From Blattamonas nauphoetae (lineage: Eukaryota; Preaxostyla; Oxymonadida), in contig JARBJD010000061.1 of NCBI GenBank assembly GCA_033064195.1, positions 1 through 64,000 on the forward strand: a DNA stretch of 64,000 nt, given 5' to 3'. Below are positions 53,312 to 64,000 of this stretch, one piece after another (position 1 is the first letter of the stretch; the number at the start of each line of letters is the position of its first letter). The notes beneath the pieces were generated by a model. It did no database searches, was not told where the DNA came from, and saw only the letters and a list, made by a program, of their open reading frames with translations. Made by a program: the position numbers and the translations under genes.

Positions 53312-56300
53312 TCAGTCCATCCTGACATCAATCGACCCTCCTACCATCAGAGGTGCTTTCACAACTTCAACTGATTCGATCTCAACTGAAGCACCGTTGA
53401 GTCTAACGACGAATCGGAAGGGGACAGGAATGTTGGAGAAGAAGGTAGGTTGTGTCTGTCCATCTTGTGACAGTTTCAATGCTCGCTTTCCTTCTCGTCC
53501 ATCTGCCTCCAACACCACTCTCTGTCCAACTACTCCTGCCTTGCATGCTGTGCCGCGGTGTGTTTCCTTGGAGTTCTGAGTGCATTCACAGTGGGTCACG
53601 CACCATCCCGCTGTTTGAGGAATATCCCGAAAACGGTCGCTGCTTTTGAGTTGATCGGTTTGTGCGACAGAAGCAACTCCAAGTTTGTAGCAACCTGACT
53701 TCACTTTGATGACGAGGGTGAATCTGACGACAACTGGTCCAAATGCAGCTGAGAGGAGGTTGTGATTTGATTGAGATAAGAAGGCAGAACCAGACAGAGT
53801 GAACTTGGAACTGTCGAACCATTCAATCGCTGATGCTCCGGTCTTGGTCTGTCGCTTCCTTTCCTCTTCTTCTTCTTCTTCTTTTTCTTCCCTTCTCATC
53901 CTTTCCACTTCTTCTACCAGTTTGAGTTGTTTATATTCTTCGGCGAGTTTGATTTTCAGCTTGTTCTCTTCGTATTGCTGCTTCAACTCGGCTTGAGTCT
54001 GTCTGTGTTCTTTCTCCATTTCATCCATTCTCCGCTGTCTGTCCTCTTCCTTTCTTCGCATTTCGTCCAGTTCATGTTTCAGTTTCTCTTCGTTCTTTCG
54101 AGTTCGATCCTCTTCTCGCTTCTTCATCCAAAATCGCTCCTTCCCGATGTCAATCCCAATCACTCCAATCTTCCCCACTCTCTGCGACACACTCCGCCCA
54201 AAGTGACGCACAAACATTCCTCCAACTTCCTTCTCCAGTTCTCTTCTCTCCATCTCATCCTCTTTCCCATTCTCTTCCCTTCGTTCTTCTTCTCCATCGT
54301 CCATCTTCTCATCTTCCTCTTCTTCATCTTCATCCATCAATCCTCTCAACACCCTTCCAAGTGTTTCTTCAATCAGCCCAAGTCCAGACAAGCAACGAGA
54401 CATCAGCGAAAACTCACTCCCACTCCACTCGTCTTCTTCCTCCATTCCTCCTTCCCTCTCTGTCTCCTCTTTGCTCAACGTTCTTTCTTCTCCTTCTTTC
54501 TGTCTTTCTCCCATTCTTCGTTTCTCTTCCTTTCTCAACACCGTAATCTGTTTCTTCATCCCAAAACATAACGAGTCCAACACTCTCACCATCCCAATCA
54601 CGACTTTCTGATTCTTCTCCGAACACACTCCATCACACACTCTCTCCACCACTCCACTGTTCAGAACTCCATCCATCCACACACCACTCTCTCCACCCCT
54701 GCACATCATTCTAACACATCACAATCACATCCAAACAATAAAAAACCATCAATAATCCGAAAAGAACACAAGAGAGGAGGAGAATAATGAATGAAAGTAA
54801 TGAACAAACCCAATCGCTTGTGTCGCTCCATTCTGAATGTCAACATCGTCATTCTGAAAACACAAGTCAGACGACAGAGTAAACATGATAAATCAGACAA
54901 AATCACCAGACAGAGAGTGAGAGGCAGAAAGAACCAGAATGACGAAAAACGAGAACACACATCGAGCATCGTCAGGAGACACGGAAGAAGGTCCGTTGGA
55001 CAGTGGCGGCGTCCAATCTTAACTCCATTCACAATCAGAACAACAAGAGACGAGCAAGCGGCCTTTCGGAGAAGTTAAGAGCAAGTGAGAAAGATGACTC
55101 CAGAATCAGAGAAAGAGGAACAAAGAATGAATAATAACAACTGTCCAAAAATCAATAAAACAAAACAGGAGTCCACACAAAAAGTCGAGGGCAGCGCTGT
55201 CCATTCATCGTCTCACACAACACCGACAAAAGACCACTCCGCAACGCCATCCCACTTTCCTCTTTCATCTTCTCCTCATCCGATTCTGTGCCAAGAAAAC
55301 AATCGAAATAGAATGATGGAGAGAAAGAAAGACAAAGAAGCAGAGAGAAGGAGAACGAGACAGGACGAAGTTGAATGATGATGGATTGTGCTTTCAGGAA
55401 GCATGATTCATCAGAGAACGATCAAGAAGATGTTTGAACGGGATGAGGAGAGGATGAAAACCTTTCAGTAAACGCAGATACACTTCACTCACCAACGATA
55501 TCTTCGTCGTTTCATCAGAACGTCTGAATTGGTCTACAATGGTTGTAAAGAATCCTTCCTGACACGAAAACAATACGAAAATGTGAGTGAGACATAGGGA
55601 CGACGAAAAATTTGTTTACCAGCTGACATAACGATGAACGAAATCGAACGACGAAATTGAGAACGAAAAATGTGAATCCCTGGCAAAATGGGGGACAAAC
55701 AGGATTTGCAGTCGACTGCTCACTTGATAACACGGAAAGTATAGTCGACGATTCAGGAGTTGGGATCATTCGGGGTCCCAATAATTCTATTAAGGTCTGA
55801 TCGATTCTATTTCGAAAAATGGTTCCTCCCCTTCATTCATGTCATCTTTTATCGATGAATTTTTCCCTTCAGACTGTCTGCAGATGGATAATGCTTCGCC
55901 GAGATTCGGTTCTTTTTGTCTAGTGGTGGACGAGTGGAAGGAAGTGACAACAGAACAAAAAACGACGTGAGAGATGACAAGATAATCGAACCGGAAATAG
56001 GAATATGTCTCCAACAGAACCTGGTGGAGAAGCGGTGTTTGAAAGGAAATGACCACATTCGAATGCCGAATCGGAAGAGAACATGAATATCGGAGAAGAT
56101 GGCTGGCGACAGTCGCATCGAGCCTTTTAACTTTCACCAGAGTCGATCGAACCAAAGTTCGGTTTGAGCAGCGACTCCAAGTGACTTCTTTTGCCTGGAA
56201 TAGATGTATTCATCAAGTTTAACTCAGATGTGGACGGAACTCAAACATTTACATTAATTTCAACCTCTCTTTCGTTCGTCCTCTTTCACTCTCAAGAACT

Positions 56301-56526
56301 CGTCCTTCTCTTTTAGGACTGTGTTGTACGAGTCTCTCAGTTCGCTCAGCTGTCTGGTAAGTTGCACAATTAATTCTTCTTTCTTCCGCAGATCTTCGTC
56401 TTTCAAGTGGATGATGTCATCCTTCGATTTGATGATGTTCTCTTTCTCTCGATTCATTTGGAGCTCTGTTGTCGACATGGAATCCTCCTGAATTCCTCCC
56501 TGATCGAGTGTCTGATTTGTCAGCAT
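53312..56526 (-). CDS. Coiled-coil protein with SPRY-like C-terminus, multi-exon (copy 2)
   Basis: The likely start is ATG 56526, opening a coiled-coil exon (MLTNQTLDQGG, then KDDIIHLKDEDLRKKEELIV) to about 56290. The last exon is 54715-53312: a short helical segment, a Glu/Asp-rich acidic tract, a long coiled coil (DEMEKEHRQTQAELKQQYEE) and a SPRY-like domain of about 180 residues ending VGGSIDVRMD. The exons between are only partly resolved. One likely exon near 55130-55290 reads EESGMALRSGL and is preceded by an acceptor-like TTGGCACAG; another ends near 54814. The tail domain is a close paralogue of that in the kinase gene at 47354. Divergent from the receptor gene. It may be a kinase relative without a visible kinase core. 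Confidence 0.6.
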
Positions 56527-56606
56527 TCCGTGAGTGGAAAATAGACTGAATAATGATAAAAAGAAACCTGGTTGACTACTTCTAGCCCATTGGTCGGTTT
56601 CTCCGG

Positions 56607-57474
56607 ATGTTGTCACTCGTAACTGTTCTCGCCGCAGTTCTCTGGAGTCGTGCGTTCCCTCTTATTCAAGAGTCTTATTCGACCCACACACGATTAGACT
56701 CTATTCTCGGCGTGGACACAAGACAAAATCATCGCTCAAGTTCCAAGCAGCTTTGTGAAGAACAGGTGGTGTTGGAACCTGGAATATTCACAGGGTTAAA
56801 CATTCAACCTCCAACTTTCAACGGCGCCCAACAAGATGGGCTTTCATTATCGTCCATCCAACCAATGATTTTTGATGTATTCAACTCATCTGTACTACTG
56901 AATGGCGTTACATTGGCACTTTTGCCAGATAGCAGGATAACACACATTGATTCATCCATCTTCCAACTTGCCCAGTGTTGTATCGTATCTGGAATGGAAA
57001 TCTGTCCAATCGCGATTATGTCCCGATCCAGCCAGTCAACATCCTCTCTCGTTGTTATTTCTAGAAGCACGCACTCTTCGAGACAGCATAGCTTTCTGGT
57101 CCCTCTTGTCGAGAATCTCGGATGCTCCCACTCCACACCTGCAACGTGGGACAACGTTCAGATGAATGATGAGTTTTCTCCTTCTCTAGATCACTCTATC
57201 GTCGGAATGTCGATGAACATCTCCTCCAGCACCTTTCTCGGTCGAACCGGTCCCCTTTTTGGACAAAATTGCGAAATATCAACACTAAAATCCCCGCAGA
57301 ATCCTCCTCAAATTACAGTTCGAACCAGCCTTCTATCAGCTTCCTTCATCAACACCACCTCACAATCGACACCCTCCACTCAACGCCCGCCCCTCAGATT
57401 GCCCAACTTAGAACAGAAAATCATCAGCTGCTCTGTCAACACAAGTACCAACATTTTCGCAGGAACACTCATCC
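56607..57474 (+). CDS. Surface receptor-like gene N-terminus, copy 2
   Basis: Open from ATG 56607 to the E1 insertion point. The signal peptide is MLSLVTVLAAVLWSRA, followed by about 270 residues rich in Ser, Thr and short strand-forming motifs. It is the intact version of 3115-3980 and shows that the frame reaches the insertion point at the first base of a codon, in phase with the frame beyond E1. Confidence 0.8.
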
Positions 57475-60400
57475 AGGTGTTCCCTCCGCTCACACCATAA
57501 CCAAACCAGGGCCATCAACTGTTGAGTCTCACAACGGTGAAGTGGAAGAATGGGTGGCCCGATCTATCTACACAAACAAACTTCATAGATATTCTCATTA
57601 GTTTTTACAAAACTATCTCCGACAATCTTCGATTACTATCTCGTTAACACGACTAATAAGCCAATCAATGATACTTCTCGTAGTTTTCATTTGAATGTAT
57701 CCGCAACGAAATGACATCTCTCAAGCGTATTACAATGGTCAAGCTGTACAACAACTTTGTCCGCACTCAAGATAGTGCCGTTACTGAAACAATAAGGACT
57801 AAGATGGGATAAGTGGGCAAAAGGACGCCACGCAATTGAATCCAAATAATCCATCGAAGATTGACGGAGGTACCAGTTGGAGGGTTAGTACCGAAAGAAT
57901 AAACGGAACAAGACACTACGTCCGGGTTTCAATACTTTCTTCGAACGGAGGCATATACATGAACGGGGGTAGGCTCAATCAACATGAGTGCTACTCCCAC
58001 CACGCAACAAACAGTTTCGACATGAAAAAATGCAAAGGTCTTATCTCTACCCGCTACCAGATTGCGGGAGGGTCAAATAGCGAGATAGGACGCAAACAGC
58101 CGACTTCCGAAGACAAAGTCACCAAAGTGGTTCGGTGGACCTTCCCGACAAGGTTAACGCCAAGCAAAGTCACCAAACACCCACCAGGTGGGGATGCCCT
58201 CGGACTACAAGCGAGATATTTGGGTTGGTATCGCCAAAGAGGTCCCCGCTCTTGCGAACTAAATCAGCGATCAAGAACCTCAAAAGTCACCTAAAGATGG
58301 ATACTAATGCTCTGTTGTCAAATGAGAACCACTTATTTTCGATTTCGGAAGACTGAAATGAGGAAATATCGTTTTTCCACAACCATTTCAATATTGGCCC
58401 ATCTCAATCTGAGAAGCAGCAACTAGCATGAGGACTATCCGAAATACACTTCGATCCAACCGAAGAATGCAGACGCTCTTTAAAGTTCGACCAAAAAACC
58501 ATTCAGGAGTACATTCAGATCGAGCAACAACATGAAGAGCTAAAACACCAAACAATGACCACGACCTTCAGCATGACACCTAAATACACTTTCAAATAAC
58601 TCATAGAAACCTGATTTGAACATTTTGCTGTGACAGGGTGACTCTTCATCTCGAATTTCACCGACAGAGAAAGCTCCACACTATTTCGCATCTTTGGGAC
58701 CACGACAGAATGTTCAGATCGAATGAACTGATATTCATGACAACCATGTTGTACTTAAGCACCGAACGCTGGTACTCGCTCAAAATCTGGTGAGAAAATG
58801 GAGTGGAACACGACAACCCTGTGATACTCTAAAACAGGAAAGAAATCATCTTGACCTTAATGCAGCCATCCAAATCAAAGACGGGACGGGTTAACAATTC
58901 CAAATCTTCCAGCACTCGTTCCCAAACGGAAGAAAGAAATTTATCCGTGAAATCCACTGTTTCGGAGTCCCAATCCGGGATCAGCGATGGACACCGATAA
59001 TTCGAGTAATTCCTAGACAACTCGGAAACTGTGATCAACTTACATTTCGAATGGACACAAGCTGAGAACATGTACTCAAACGGCAACCGCAACAGCTCAA
59101 CTTCAGAAAGCGTTATACCAGAGGGCAGAAGGAAGTAAAGATGGAGCAATCCGAAGCCACACGAAGCCGTCGAGCTACTCCAGTCTCCACCTCAGACGTG
59201 TTCACAAAGTGGGAAGATGTTGGAACTGACAAAACATTATTCAGGTCCATCATCACAATGATAGTGTGAAACAACAGAAATGAGTCGGGTCAACCCACTC
59301 GCTCCGACATGGAAGAAGAGCAGGTCAAGAAGATATCAGCCACGACTATCAGGCTCAATGTTTCGTCCTCCAGTCTGTAGAACATGAAGGACAAGTCTGA
59401 GGAACAGAAATTCGCTTCTTGGAGAGCATGGGATGGTTCTCTCAATACACCTTTCTTCGTACGATTGACCGAAGACAGAGCAAGTGCCAAGCCAGACAGT
59501 CGGTGAGAGCAGAAAGTGAAAGAGATAAACAGATGCGGAAAGGAAGGAACGACAGCGTTTCATCGGCGCATCGCCTTCTTTCGGAGCAAAGACAGTCTTG
59601 TCGAAGCGTCGGCTGAGCTAGAGTGAAAGGCAACGTCAAATAGCCAGGTGCACACGGGGCTACACAGAGGAAGGGAACGACCCATCTGAAGCAACGCAAC
59701 CCAGAAGGAGCAAGATTCCTCGGTGACATTTCGAATTCGAGCCTCAAGGAGAGTCCAGCAAGGAACCATCAAGAAATGGTCCAGTCTTCAAGTGAGATTA
59801 TTGGACGATGTTTCTCACATCATCAGATGACTCAACGGGAACGATCGTTTTCACTGAGAAGGGATGGACTCGCAGGCAAGATGCTCATGGCACGAACAGT
59901 AAAAGACATTTTTTGAACGACGATCGCAGGCGTATGTTCACTGTCTCCCGGATACTAATGAACAAGGACACATAATGGGGTCATCTTGAACTCGATCATC
60001 GCAATGTGGACTGATGTTGAGTGTACCCTCTGCGCAGCACTGAACAGGGAAGACGGAACGATGGACAACGTCATTCTCGTTGGAAAAGCGTGTTGAGAAA
60101 GATTTGCATCCGGCAGTAAACCTGAGAATCTCCCAGCGACGCTCAGGGGACATACTATGAATCAACCAGAGTGAAGAGGAATCAAGGAGACTATTACATC
60201 TGAGCTCGTCAAACCCGACTCTGCAGCTCAAGTCAGCTGCCTGGCGCGGTGAGACAGGAGATGAATGACATCGCATTCAAGACGACAACCCAGGAGTCGT
60301 GACGTGTCCAAATCAGGAGCTCGTCTCCAACGAGTCCATCGCTATCCCGTCGAATGTTCATTCCACAGTCAAAATCTCATCAAGACGAGAAGCAGATACG

Positions 60401-62200
60401 TTTCATGAGTTCTTCAGTCGGACTCGTGAAGGAAGAAGATGAAGAGCAGCACGACATCACGCTTCCATGATGTAGGTGGTGCAAGCCATGAGGAATTCGC
60501 GTAGTATCATGAGAAAGTGTTTGAAGCAGAGGTTGCGGTGGATGACAAGTGAGGAAAGATATACGCCTCGGTGATGGATGGGGTTGGAACTATTTCCGAA
60601 AGAGATGAACAGATGCGCTTCAAGATAAGCGAGAGAGTGTCCACATGATTCGCTTCAAGAGAAGCGAGAGAGTGTTCACATGATTCGCTTCAAGATAAGC
60701 GAGAGAGTGTTCACAAGATTCGCTTCAAGATAAGCGAGAGAGTGTCCACATGATTCGCTTCAAGAGAAGCGAGAGAGTGTTCACAAGATTCGCTTCAAGA
60801 TAAGCGAGAGAGTGTTCACAAGATTCGCTTCAAGATAAGCGAGAGAGTGTTCACATGATTCGCTTCAAGATATGCGAGAGAGTGTTCACAAGATTCGCTT
60901 CAAGATAAGCGAGAGAGTGTTCACAAGATTCGCTTCAAGATAAGCGAGAGAGTGTCCACATGATTCGCTTCAAGAGAAGCGAGAGAGTGTTCACAAGATT
61001 CGCTTCAAGATAAGCGAGAGAGTGTCCACATGATTCGCTTCAAGAGAAGCGAGAGAGTGTTCACAAGATTCGCTTCAAGATAAGCGAGAGAGTGTCCACA
61101 TGATTCGCTTCAAGAGAAGCGAGAGAGTGTTCACAAGATTCGCTTCAAGATAAGCGAGAGAGTGTCCACATGATTCGCTTCAAGAGAAGCGAGAGAGTGT
61201 TCACAAGATTCGCTTCAAGATAAGCGAGAGAGTGTTCACAAGATTCGCTTCAAGATAAGCGAGAGAGTGTCCACATGATTCGCTTCAAGAGAAGCGAGAG
61301 AGTGTTCACAAGATTCGCTTCAAGATAAGCGAGAGAGTGATCACAAGATTCGCTTCAAGATAAGCGAGAGAGTGATCACAAGATTCGCTTCAAGATAAGC
61401 GAGAGAGTGATCACAAGATTCGCTTCAAGATAAGCGGCAGTGTTCACAAAATTCGCCTTCTGTTTAAGAATGGCTGGAGTGTCAAGCGAGGCATCAGAGT
61501 CTTCACCCTGTTCGCCTCCTCGTCAGCGGGTGAATTTGAGTTTGTGACAAGAGGAACAAGGTTGGGGAAGGATGACAGGAAGCAACAGCTGGTGGCAGCC
61601 CCTTCGGGGGCACGGCCATATTGAACAAAGGACAGATCAAGGACCTCTCTTTTCTTTTCTCATTCTTCGAATCCTGTTTTAGCAGATCTCCTTTCAATAC
61701 TCAACAGTTGATGGCCCTGGTTTGGTTATGGAGGGAACACCTTTTAACTAAACCAGTGCCCATCAACATGGGCATCTGCCACACAACTGTTGAGGGACAA
61801 GCCTCGAGGACATCTCGGCTTGTGCTGCGGTAGAGGCAGCCCGCTCTTCCGTCAGCGGAATCGAGCTTGCGCAGTAGAGGCGCATTTATTTGAAACCCTT
61901 TGGTGTTTTCATTTCACTCGTTCTTTTGAACCTCTCCTGTTTTCTCCAGTTTTTCTTCCCCGGTGGGGCTTTTCTGGAGCAGTGGGGAAAGATACCCACA
62001 TTTTTTTGACTCATCAACGGCCCCCACTTGGGCAGAACTGACACTGTGGCCCTTGAGCCCCTTGTCGGGAATCTTTAGCTTGTTTTAACAGGACAGACAA
62101 AATGGTTTATTTGTTTGTTTGTTCGGGTGGATCGGGCCACCCATTCTTCCACTTCCCCGTTGTGAGACTCAACAGTTGATGGGCACTGGTTTGGTTAAAA
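57475..62200 (+). mobile_element. E1, copy 2
   Basis: Same element as 3981-8698, with the same insertion point, the same inverted ends and the internal complementary region at about 61700-61768. No recognisable coding region. It was duplicated with its surroundings and is not an independent insertion. Confidence 0.7.
60614..61455. repeat. 35-bp hairpin minisatellite, copy 2
   Basis: About 24 units of 35 bp, with uniform GAGAGAGTG spacers; in copy 1 several units have lost a GA pair. The alternating unit types again give a 70-bp higher-order period around 60950-61200. Confidence 0.95.
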
Positions 62201-63599
62201 TGATATCAACCGTGGCAGCTTGCTTTGTTCAAACTCCTCCTTCTCACAGTGTTCATCAGCCTCAAATGAAGACTACGGAGCCGGAAACCGCTTTGTCTAT
62301 CAATCCTACACCTCTACGTCAGCCTTACTTTTCACAAACTGCACATTCCTCTCGATGTCATCTTCGGATCCGACCATCAATTTTGGAGGAGGCGCCATTG
62401 TTGTGTTTAATTCGACCGCTGATCTCACCATCACCGAGTGTTCGTTCCACAACTGCAGATGTTCTGGGAGTCAGGTTGATGGTGGAGCAGTGAACTCTCG
62501 AGGAGATCTCACGCTCCCCGAGAGACACCACTCAAACACAAAGGTGTCGAAGTGTTCGTTCACATCGTGTTATGCGGAGGACGGTGGTGGCGCTCTGGCC
62601 ATCTACCATGTCTTCTCAGCAGAAATCCATGACTGCTCCTTCCAAGGAAACACAGCAGGCAGAGGTGGTGGAGTCGCACATCAGGACATTCCAACGTTTT
62701 CTCTGACCAATTCCTCGTTTACCAACAACCATGCCACCCAAGGGGGGGCTCTCTTCATCACTGCCCATATTCCATTCTCTTTCTCAACACTCCTGTTCAG
62801 AGACAATTCCGCCACAAGCAAACTTGGAAGTGACATTTACTTCAATGATTATTCATCGACAGATGTTCCACTAGCAAACATCTCATCATGCGACACGACG
62901 GCTCTCACAGCATCTGTCTACTTCACTGTTGATGACAAAAACACAACCACCCATGTCCCTCAAGTGAAACGTGCACTTTTCATTCACTCAACTGAAGTCT
63001 CTCACGACCAGGACACAACCACTGTGACAGTCACATCTGCAACCCCCGTGAAAGGAACCATGAGCGTCGTCCTCGCTGGCGGCCGAGTCCCTCGGCTGGT
63101 TTTCGTGACCTTTGAAGACAATAGCGATGCTGGCTCGACTGTTGGAACAGCAACTGTCCCCTCGTACATCCTCCCAAGCGGAAAGACATACTCTGTTGTT
63201 TGTCAAGTCCTCGCAAAGTATCAACCTCGTGACCAGTTCATCTGGCAAGCAACGTCGCGATTACCAGATTCTAACACATCTCTGGTTGAGGTGAAAGGAG
63301 TTGGACTCAGCATGGGCTCGTACGTGATGACAGTGAAAGATTCGAAAGGGAACCCAGTTGTGGTCAACCTCAATTATGTTGATTCAACAACGTTAACAGC
63401 AACAGAGACGCTCTATCCTGCCACCAGCGATCAACTGGCCTACGAAACAGAATATACAATCAGTTCAGTGACATGTGGTTCGACCAACATTTTCGTGAAC
63501 GATGACGTCGTGTTGTCGGTTCCAAAGGAACCAGCAAGGATTCTCTCCACTCGATCGACAGAACTGAATGGACAGAGAGATGAAGTGACAGTCAGTTTT
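62201..63599 (+). CDS. Surface receptor-like gene, beta-helix part, copy 2
   Basis: Same as 8699-10097: beta-helix repeats (GGGALAIY, QGGALFIT) followed by the first Ig/TIG-like repeats. At the E2 junction this copy has six T where copy 1 has five; only the five-T version keeps the host frame across E2. Confidence 0.78.
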
Positions 63600-64000
63600 T
63601 TGTAACAAACCGAGGTACCTCTGATAATGAGAAGTGGTCGTGAGTAATGGGTTGGTCAATAGAGAGCCAACATAATGACGAAACATTTCAATAATTAGAA
63701 ACGCTTGGTATCCTTACTCTTTCCAATCATCAGGGCGAACCAATGATGAAAGGGACTGTCGCTTGCGACGAAAGAGGTAACAAAAATTGTTTTAGTGCTT
63801 GTAACAGAAAATCTCCAACGGAGAACAAAAAAACTGTTGCAAGTCTTGTAAAAGAGTGTTCCAAAAGGAAGTAGAAACTAGTCCCCTGCCCCTCGCGGCT
63901 TGTGGTAGCAGGCAATCAAGAGGTACCTCGGTTTGTTACAAGCACCGCCCTTCTAGTAGGTGCTGTTCAAACCTCGGTCCCTCTGATAATGAGCCTTGAA
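63600..64000 (-). mobile_element. E2, copy 2, cut by the window end
   Basis: The 3' terminal 401 bp of the DIRS-type element, including its inverted terminal repeat and its internal complementary region (about 63915-63992). It matches 10097-10498. Confidence 0.85.

Larger units (their letters stand above)
53454..64000. repeat. Long duplication, copy 2
   Basis: Second copy of 1-10498, offset 53453 at its left end and 53502 at its right end. It keeps longer open frames than copy 1: the 465-codon frame at 53312-54709 and the receptor N-terminus at 56607-57474 are both unbroken here. It contains its own copy of element E1 and the first 401 bp of element E2, so both insertions predate the duplication if the duplication is real. 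Confidence 0.95.

Overview
The window looks like nuclear DNA of an anaerobic flagellate, most likely an oxymonad or related Preaxostyla lineage. This is inferred from the mix of contents: very long surface proteins with chlamydial-Pmp-like beta-helix repeats joined to a membrane span and a degenerate kinase; large helical-repeat protein families; kinases followed by coiled coil and a SPRY-like tail; a bacterial-type MetE-like enzyme; and many tyrosine-recombinase (DIRS-type) retroelements. The standard genetic code fits every gene. Spliceosomal introns are present and many are very short (33-50 nt). I saw no rRNA, tRNA or CRISPR array.

Layout. 1-10498 and 53454-64000 are two near-identical copies of the same 10.5 kb, offset by about 53.5 kb. 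Neither copy shows a boundary inside the window, and the differences are almost all small indels. The unit holds a minus-strand coiled-coil/SPRY-like gene, then the start of a plus-strand surface-receptor gene that is cut by a DIRS-type element (E1, 3981-8698) and again by a second one (E2, 10097-14860). In copy 1 the receptor gene runs on to 19945 and is cut a third time by a 448-bp inverted-repeat element. The gene's frame is continuous across all three insertion points.

20.5-37 kb is gene-dense. It holds a helical protein (20521-23254, minus); a five-exon paralogue pair in inverted orientation (23420-26753 minus and 29849-33185 plus); a tail-anchored membrane protein between them (26957-29502); and a pseudokinase fused to the same helical domain (33339-36930). 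A third, truncated paralogue lies at 49.1-51.6 kb on the minus strand.

37-46.7 kb is a nest of mobile DNA. DIRS-type E4 (37037-41629) lies 78 bp from DIRS-type E3 (41708-46729). E3 carries a 226-bp tandem array and a Tc1/mariner transposon (44001-46168) with one frameshift in its transposase.

46.7-53.3 kb has a coiled-coil gene fragment, a five-exon kinase gene, the truncated paralogue and the MetE-like gene.

The least ordinary signals are the conserved 33-50 nt introns (one of them exposes a hidden membrane tail), a possible intron-forming inverted-repeat element, two DIRS-architecture elements without recognisable coding capacity, and the 53.5-kb-spaced duplication. That duplication may be a real tandem repeat, a circular molecule, or an assembly artefact.
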